8,391 bases of DNA, from positions 1-8,391 of the forward strand of contig DNMN01000040.1 in the NCBI GenBank assembly GCA_003489395.1, in the 5' to 3' direction. Positions within the stretch are counted from its first letter, which is position 1; each line of letters begins with the position of its first letter. This stretch comes from Candidatus Yonathbacteria bacterium (GTDB taxonomy: Bacteria > Patescibacteriota > Minisyncoccia > Phycocordibacterales > UBA1550). Both the position numbers and the translations under genes were made by a program. Shown here in pieces: positions 4,777 through 8,391 of the stretch. Below the pieces are notes generated by a model. The model worked only from the letters and a program-made list of their open reading frames with translations. It was not told the DNA's origin and did no database searches.

Positions 4777-4821
4777 AAAAAACAAATGAACCAACCCTGA
4801 GGGTTGGTTCATTTGTTTTTT
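4777..4821. terminator. Bidirectional intrinsic terminator between tRNA-Gly and tRNA-Arg(TCG)
   Basis: A perfect 21-bp stem (4777-4797 and 4801-4821) has a 3-base loop TGA. Six A at one end and six T at the other let it serve both convergent tRNA genes. Confidence 0.9.
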
Positions 4822-4822
4822 G

Positions 4823-4894
4823 TGCCCTCAGAGGGAATCGAACCCCCATCCTCGGTTCCGAAGACCGGTACTCTATCCGTTGAGCTATGAGGGC
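4823..4894 (-). tRNA. tRNA-Arg (anticodon TCG)
   Basis: The 72-base cloverleaf has acceptor GCCCTCA/TGAGGGC, D stem GCTC/GAGT, anticodon stem CCGGT/ACCGA with loop CTTCGGA, and T stem GGGGG/CCCTC with loop TTCGATT. The outermost anticodon-stem pair is C-A and the T stem has one G-U pair. The discriminator is A and no CCA is encoded. It converges on tRNA-Gly and is divergent from the cca gene. Confidence 0.94.
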
Positions 4895-4922
4895 AACGAA
4901 ACCACACTGAAGTGATACTGAG

Positions 4923-4951
4923 ACTGTACCGCAAAAGTAGTCAAAAGGCAA
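4923..4951 (-). promoter_or_regulatory. Putative promoter of tRNA-Arg(TCG)
   Basis: On the minus strand TTGCCT (4951-4946), 17 bases, and TACAGT (4928-4923) each match 4 of 6 positions. The predicted leader before the tRNA is about 20 bases. It lies back to back with the start region of the cca gene, where a TATAGT hexamer precedes the ATG. Confidence 0.35.
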
Positions 4952-4978
4952 AAAAAACTGTATAGTTTCAATAACTAA

Positions 4979-6454
4979 ATGAAGTCTGATATCTCGTATA
5001 AAATACCTTCTGAGGTTTCACATGTAACAGAAACCTTGCGAAACGCAGGGTTTGAAGCATATCTCGTGGGTGGATGTGTTCGCGACATATTGCAGGGGAT
5101 TAAGCCAAAAGACTGGGACGCCACCACAAATGCTACTCCGGAACAGATCCAGGCGCTTTTTGAGAATTCTTTTTATGAAAACGACTATGGTACCGTTGGC
5201 ATTGTAAATGAAACAGATGATGAAACTTTAAAAGTCGTAGAAGTAACCCCGTACCGAAGTGAAGGCGCATATACAGACAAACGCCGCCCAGACAGCGTTT
5301 CGTTTCACGGGAAACTAGACGAAGACCTAAAACGACGTGATTTCACTATAAACGCTATTGCATACGACGAATCTAAAGGACATCTAACGGACATTCATGG
5401 CGGTCTAAAGGACATAAAGGACAGAGTCATTCGTACAGTAGGGAATCCACAGGAGCGTTTCAACGAGGATGCTCTTCGTGTTCTCCGCGCGGTACGTCTT
5501 GCCACAGACCTTGGTTTCATAATTGAATCTGAAACTCAAAACGCAGTTGTAGAGAAAGCAGGGGATTTGAAGCACATCTCTATGGAGCGTATTCGTGATG
5601 AATTTACGAAAATGATAATGACAAAGAACCCGATGATTGGAATTGTTATGTGCCAGAAACTTGGACTTCTAAAATATATCGCGCCTGATATTGAGCGTGG
5701 AATTGATGTTGAACAAAACGGCGATCACATTTACACAGTGTGGGAACACAACCTGCGCGCGCTACAACACTCTGCGGACCGCGAGTGGCCTCTCCACGTG
5801 CGACTCGGCGCGCTCCTTCATGATGTTTCAAAACCAGAGACACGACGTTGGTCAGAAGAAAAAAATGATTGGACATTTTATGGGCACGATGTAGTGGGTG
5901 GACGTGTTGCAAAAAAAGTTCTTGAACATTTAAAATATCCTAAAAAAATTGTTGATGTTGTTTCAGCACTCGTGCGTTACCATTTGTTTTTTTCTGACAT
6001 AGAAAAGATTACGCTCTCCGCGGTGCGTCGCATTGTGAAAAATGTTGGACCAGACAATGTGTGGGACTTGATGAAAGTTCGCGCATGCGATCGTATAGGA
6101 ATGGGCCGTCCAAAGGAAGCGCCTTACCGTTTGCGTAAATATGAATCAATGATAGAGGAAGCGATGCGCGCGCCTGTGTCTGTGGGAATGCTAAAGATTG
6201 ATGGAGAAAAAATAATGGAGGTTACTCGTGAAACGCCGGGTCCAAAACTTGGCTTCATCCTCCACGCCCTCCTAGAGGAAGTGCTTGACGACCCCGAGCT
6301 CAACACAGAAGCGTTTCTCGTGAAACGCACACTTGAGCTCGCAAAACTTCCTATTGATGAATTAAAAAAACTTGGTGAAGAAGGAAAAGAAAAGAAAGAG
6401 GAAGAGGAAGAAAAAGAACTCGCAGTGATTCGCAAGAAGCACGGGGTGAAATAA
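4979..6454 (+). CDS. cca: CCA tRNA nucleotidyltransferase (class II, with HD domain)
   Basis: This cytoplasmic enzyme adds or repairs the 3' CCA of tRNAs from CTP and ATP. The product has 491 residues. The class II nucleotidyltransferase head holds LVGGCVRD (29-36), the catalytic pair in DWDATT (D45, D47), and RRDFTINAIA (119-128). The neck has NEDALRVLRAVRLATDLGF (162-180). An HD domain follows with H257, HD at 281-282 and ACDRIG with D371. The C-terminal region LKIDGEKIME...PGPKLGFILHALLEEVL is typical of CCA enzymes. A charged, low-complexity lysine/glutamate tail (about 462-487) ends the protein. All four tRNAs in the window lack encoded CCA, which fits this job over poly(A) polymerase. 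No Shine-Dalgarno is evident; a TATAGT lies about 13 bases before the ATG. Four parS-like palindromes and two exact TAAAGGACAT copies are embedded in the coding sequence. Confidence 0.94.
   Translation: MKSDISYKIPSEVSHVTETLRNAGFEAYLVGGCVRDILQGIKPKDWDATTNATPEQIQALFENSFYENDYGTVGIVNETDDETLKVVEVTPYRSEGAYTDKRRPDSVSFHGKLDEDLKRRDFTINAIAYDESKGHLTDIHGGLKDIKDRVIRTVGNPQERFNEDALRVLRAVRLATDLGFIIESETQNAVVEKAGDLKHISMERIRDEFTKMIMTKNPMIGIVMCQKLGLLKYIAPDIERGIDVEQNGDHIYTVWEHNLRALQHSADREWPLHVRLGALLHDVSKPETRRWSEEKNDWTFYGHDVVGGRVAKKVLEHLKYPKKIVDVVSALVRYHLFFSDIEKITLSAVRRIVKNVGPDNVWDLMKVRACDRIGMGRPKEAPYRLRKYESMIEEAMRAPVSVGMLKIDGEKIMEVTRETPGPKLGFILHALLEEVLDDPELNTEAFLVKRTLELAKLPIDELKKLGEEGKEKKEEEEEKELAVIRKKHGVK
5014..5029. 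promoter_or_regulatory. parS-like site 5 (two mismatches), in the start of cca
   Basis: GGTTTCACATGTAACA matches 13 of 15 defined positions of the parS consensus read in its reverse form. It encodes EVSHVT, the same codon phase as the YraN repeats. Confidence 0.42.
5301..5316. promoter_or_regulatory. parS-like site 6 (three mismatches), in cca
   Basis: CGTTTCACGGGAAACT shares its 14-base core GTTTCACGGGAAAC exactly with site 2 at 3471-3484. It is in a different reading phase, so shared peptide selection does not explain the identity. Confidence 0.4.
5374..5423 (+). repeat. Three copies of TAAAGGACA in cca
   Basis: TAAAGGACAT occurs at 5374-5383 and 5406-5415. TAAAGGACA occurs again at 5415-5423, overlapping the second copy by one base. 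The first is read in a different frame (KGH) from the others (LKD, KD). Confidence 0.75.
6220..6235. promoter_or_regulatory. parS-like site 7 (three mismatches), in cca
   Basis: GGTTACTCGTGAAACG keeps the GTTnC-CGTGAAAC arms. It encodes EVTRET, close to the YraN repeat peptides. Confidence 0.35.
6312..6327. promoter_or_regulatory. parS-like site 8 (three mismatches), in cca
   Basis: CGTTTCTCGTGAAACG is a near-perfect palindrome, extended by one more pair to GC on each side. Its core equals the non-coding site 4, but it is read in another frame (FLVKRT). Confidence 0.38.
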
Positions 6455-6489
6455 AAAATATCTTAGCGAATCTAAGATATTTTTTATTT
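6449..6489. terminator. Bidirectional terminator shared by cca and exonuclease III
   Basis: A perfect stem of 18 bp (6449-6466 and 6472-6489) encloses the loop CGAAT, with A and T runs at the two ends. The stop codons of both convergent genes (6452-6454 and 6486-6484) are part of the stem. Confidence 0.88.
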
Positions 6490-7251
6490 TAATTCTAATA
6501 CAATAGGGCAGTGGTCGGAACCGAGGAAGTTGGTGAGCATTGAAGTTTCCTTCACGCGGGGGAGTAAGTCGTAAGTAATAAAAAAATAATCTATGCGCCA
6601 ACCGACGTTGCGATCGCGCGCGGAAGTTTTCATATCCCAATATGTATAAACATCTTTTGTATTTGGATGAATGTGACGATAGATATCAATGTAGCCGTGA
6701 TAAATGAGTTCATCAATCCACGCGCGTTCTTCTGGTAAAAATCCAGTATTCTTTTCATTCTCTTTTGGGCGAGCAAGATCAACAGCTTCGTGCGCAGTAT
6801 TTACATCACCGCAGATAATAACCTTGTGCCCCTTTTTGCGGAGCTTCTCTGTGAAAACGAGAAATGCGTCATAAAAGTCTAGCTTATATTTCAATCGGAC
6901 AGGCCCACCGCCACCATTAGGGAAGTAGCAATTCAAAAGGACAAAGTCGTGAAAGTAAAGGACAAGAAGGCGACCCTCTTGGTCAATGTCCTTTAGACCC
7001 ATTCCTTCCTCCACCTTTTCAGGCTTTTCTTTTGTATAAACAGCCACACCGCTGTACCCCTTTCGCATTTTTGAGTGTGAAAAGTATGCAAAATAGCCCT
7101 TTGGCGCGCGGACTTCTTCGGGAAGCTGAGTTTCTTCAACTTTTGTTTCCTGTAAACACAAAATGTCAAAATCTTTTTTTATAATTTCAGCAAAATTGCC
7201 TTTCTTGTGAATTGCGCGTAAGCCATTAACATTCCAAGAGATTATTCTCAT
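6484..7251 (-). CDS. xthA: Exonuclease III (AP endonuclease, ExoA/XthA type)
   Basis: The enzyme cleaves DNA at abasic sites and removes 3'-blocking groups in base excision repair. The 255-residue product covers the whole endonuclease/exonuclease/phosphatase fold and has the family's normal length. Visible catalytic motifs are ISWNVNG (N7), LQETK (E35, metal), CYFPNGG (Y109), GDVNTAH (D149, N151), WRIDYFF (D221) and GSDHCPI (D246, H247). NTGFLPEERAWID is the conserved loop before the C-terminal half. All key residues are present, so it should be active. The ATG at 7251 begins the conserved first strand MRIISWN. A TATACT hexamer lies six bases upstream and there is no Shine-Dalgarno, which suggests a leaderless mRNA. 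It converges on cca and shares its terminator. It is divergent from the small coiled-coil gene. Confidence 0.96.
   Translation of the reverse strand: MRIISWNVNGLRAIHKKGNFAEIIKKDFDILCLQETKVEETQLPEEVRAPKGYFAYFSHSKMRKGYSGVAVYTKEKPEKVEEGMGLKDIDQEGRLLVLYFHDFVLLNCYFPNGGGGPVRLKYKLDFYDAFLVFTEKLRKKGHKVIICGDVNTAHEAVDLARPKENEKNTGFLPEERAWIDELIYHGYIDIYRHIHPNTKDVYTYWDMKTSARDRNVGWRIDYFFITYDLLPRVKETSMLTNFLGSDHCPIVLELK
6956..6995. repeat. TAAAGGACA repeats in the exonuclease III gene
   Basis: TAAAGGACA lies at 6956-6964 on the plus strand, and ATGTCCTTTA (its reverse complement extended by one base) at 6986-6995. AAAGGACA also occurs at 6936-6943. Confidence 0.7.
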
Positions 7252-7257
7252 ACTTAT

Positions 7258-7263
7258 AGTATA
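7258..7263 (-). promoter_or_regulatory. Putative -10 of exonuclease III
   Basis: TATACT on the minus strand lies exactly six bases before the ATG at 7251, the same hexamer and spacing as upstream of the gene at 4024. The -35 is poor. Confidence 0.4.
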
Positions 7264-7271
7264 TAGAACCG

Positions 7272-7300
7272 TTGTGCATTTTACGAATAGGGAATAGACT
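7272..7300 (+). promoter_or_regulatory. Putative promoter of the small coiled-coil gene
   Basis: TTGTGC (7272-7277), 17 bases, then TAGACT (7295-7300). The match is modest. The predicted leader is about 30 bases and contains the strong Shine-Dalgarno. Confidence 0.3.
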
Positions 7301-7322
7301 TAAAGTGGAAACACATTCACAG

Positions 7323-7330
7323 AAAGGAGG
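7323..7330 (+). promoter_or_regulatory. Strong Shine-Dalgarno AAAGGAGG that fixes a GTG start
   Basis: AAAGGAGG ends six bases before the GTG at 7337. It is the only textbook ribosome binding site I see in the window and decides the non-ATG start of the small gene. Confidence 0.75.
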
Positions 7331-7336
7331 TGTATC

Positions 7337-7561
7337 GTGAGCACATTTAATACTCGTGATGAAGATGATCAAGCGCGAATAGCCAGACAACGGTTTGAAT
7401 ATCTGCAAGCAAATGTTGTTAATTGCCGGCGAGTTGTAAACTCATTAAGAGAAACAGTTGTTTACAACCTAGGGCGATACAGCGATGCAAAAAAACATCT
7501 TAAGAAAAATGAAGCTGAGCTGAAGCGTCTTCGCGAGATGCTTCATCCAGATGAACAGTAA
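7337..7561 (+). CDS. Small coiled-coil protein of unknown function
   Basis: The product has 74 residues from a GTG start and is not a family I recognise. It is very hydrophilic and almost all helix: a short acidic N-terminus (NTRDEDD), then heptad-like spacing of hydrophobic residues through ARQRFEYLQANVV, VNSLRETVVYNL and KKNEAELKRLREML. There is one cysteine (C30), no membrane segment and no signal peptide. The ideal Shine-Dalgarno, its own possible promoter and a following terminator support a real, independently expressed gene. It lies between exonuclease III (divergent) and the recombinase (convergent), so no operon hints at its job. It could be a structural or adaptor protein. Confidence 0.7.
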   Translation: MSTFNTRDEDDQARIARQRFEYLQANVVNCRRVVNSLRETVVYNLGRYSDAKKHLKKNEAELKRLREMLHPDEQ

Positions 7562-7564
7562 CTA

Positions 7565-7599
7565 AAAACGCGTTAGATAATAATTATCTCTCGCGTTTT
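7565..7599. terminator. Bidirectional terminator between the small gene and the recombinase
   Basis: The outer stem is AAAACGCG (7565-7572) with CGCGTTTT (7592-7599). The inner stem is AGATAAT (7575-7581) with ATTATCT (7583-7589), and the two are separated by a 2x2 internal loop. A T-rich tract follows on the plus strand and an A-rich one precedes it. Confidence 0.75.
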
Positions 7600-7602
7600 C
7601 TT

Positions 7603-8391
7603 TTATCTATTATGGAACTTCTTGTGTACGTTTCGTAGTTCGCTATCTGTAATATGAGTATAGATTTGTGTTGTGGAAATATTTGAATGACCGAGCATCA
7701 TCTGCACAGAGCGAATGTCGGCGCCATTGTAAAGCAAGTCAGTTGCAAATGAGTGCCGTAAAATGTGTGGAGTAACTTTGTCCATAATGCCGGCCTTTAC
7801 AGCATAAAACTTTACCATGCGTTCTATTGAGCGGGGACTGAGGCGAAACGAACCGTCTACTCTTGCCTTCTTCCCTTCACTCACAAAAAGCGCGTCGTCC
7901 ATATCAGTCCTCTTTTTTAAATATGCTGTAATTGCTTTTTTTGCATCATCTGAAATAAAAACCACGCGCACTTTTTCACCTTTTCCACGGACAGATATTT
8001 CATCGCGTGTAATATCAATATCGCGAGAGAGCGCGCACAACTCCGACAAACGAAGCCCAGTAGAAAAAAATAATTCAAGAATTGCCTTGTCGCGAAGTTC
8101 CTTCACTCCGTCTCCGCTCGGCGCATCTAGTAGTCGCCTCAAATCCTGTGGCGTGAGCAAATCAATAGTGCGCTCAGCGACCTTCGCAAGTTCAATACGC
8201 TCTGGCGCGTACGACTCCACGCCTCGTTTACGTAAATATTTTAGAAAACTGCGAATGGCGATGAGATAATAATTTTGTGTTTTCTTCTTTAATGTTTCCT
8301 GGCGACCATCACGCACTCCAGCTTTTTGGCGGTTGAGCCACAGCCGAAACGTGCGCATAAGTTCGTCGTCAATGTCTTTTGGTTCTTTTGC
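7603..8391 (-). CDS. Tyrosine recombinase of the XerC/XerD type, 5' end outside the window
   Basis: The frame stays open to the window edge, with the codons before the ATG at 8358 reading KEPKDIDDEL, so the true start is outside. The visible part begins in the N-terminal SAM-like core-binding domain (FRLWLNRQ, TQNYYLIAIRSFLKYLRKRG). The catalytic domain has the full set, numbered from the ATG at 8358: R103 in STGLRLSEL, K126 in RGKGEKVR, H198 and R201 in PHILRHSFATDLL, H224 in LGHSNISTTQIYTH, and nucleophile Y233. The C-terminal end after YTH is short, as in XerC/XerD rather than phage integrases. Xer enzymes resolve chromosome dimers at dif near the terminus; many CPR genomes carry a single such gene. 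No dif site is visible. It converges on the small coiled-coil gene. Confidence 0.93.
   Translation of the reverse strand, partial: AKEPKDIDDELMRTFRLWLNRQKAGVRDGRQETLKKKTQNYYLIAIRSFLKYLRKRGVESYAPERIELAKVAERTIDLLTPQDLRRLLDAPSGDGVKELRDKAILELFFSTGLRLSELCALSRDIDITRDEISVRGKGEKVRVVFISDDAKKAITAYLKKRTDMDDALFVSEGKKARVDGSFRLSPRSIERMVKFYAVKAGIMDKVTPHILRHSFATDLLYNGADIRSVQMMLGHSNISTTQIYTHITDSELRNVHKKFHNR

Noticed and set aside
4628..4951. Minus-strand open frame of 107 codons
   Set aside because: It crosses both tRNA-Gly and tRNA-Arg and the terminator between them. Such frames over tRNA clusters are a known annotation artefact.
1..8391. CRISPR array, insertion sequence or rRNA
   Set aside because: No regularly spaced long repeats, no transposase motifs and no rRNA-like sequence were seen on either strand.

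Overview
The window looks like a fragment of a small bacterial chromosome, most likely a Patescibacteria/CPR-type genome. This assignment is an inference. It rests on the AT-leaning composition, compact genes, several genes with no Shine-Dalgarno sequence, four tRNA genes that do not encode their 3' CCA, and a tRNA nucleotidyltransferase that would supply it. No ribosomal protein or rRNA gene is present to settle the phylum.

Left part (1-3230). An edge-truncated membrane sensor protein (minus) is divergent from a membrane-anchored YVTN-type beta-propeller (plus). The propeller gene converges on tRNA-Arg(CCG) through a bidirectional terminator. A ZnT9-like cation diffusion facilitator lies just upstream of that tRNA. 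A degenerate copy of the 3' part of tRNA-Pro and three small hairpins precede it. The intact tRNA-Pro(TGG) sits inside a 17-bp perfect inverted repeat that lengthens its acceptor stem.

Centre (3230-4980). A YraN/UPF0102-like nuclease gene carries an in-frame insertion containing three parS-like palindromes. A 329-base non-coding region follows, with three DnaA-box-like 9-mers in tandem, another parS-like site, several inverted repeats and three exact copies of a 10-mer. On its other side is a gene for an HTH plus LAGLIDADG-like protein whose last codons run into tRNA-Gly(GCC). tRNA-Arg(TCG) follows on the opposite strand. The genes next to the non-coding region point away from it on both sides, so it is a reasonable candidate for a replication origin and centromere. 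This is the main discovery candidate of the window.

Right part (4979-8391). This holds the CCA-adding enzyme (plus), exonuclease III (minus), a small unrecognised coiled-coil protein with the best Shine-Dalgarno of the window (plus), and an edge-truncated XerC/D-type tyrosine recombinase (minus). All convergent pairs share a strong bidirectional hairpin terminator.

Functional themes are tRNA supply and maturation (four tRNAs plus the CCA enzyme), DNA repair and chromosome maintenance (exonuclease III, YraN, Xer recombinase, parS/DnaA-like sites), and cell-envelope or metal functions (sensor, propeller, metal transporter). Eight copies of the 9-mer TAAAGGACA in 8.4 kb, both inside and outside genes, are unexplained.
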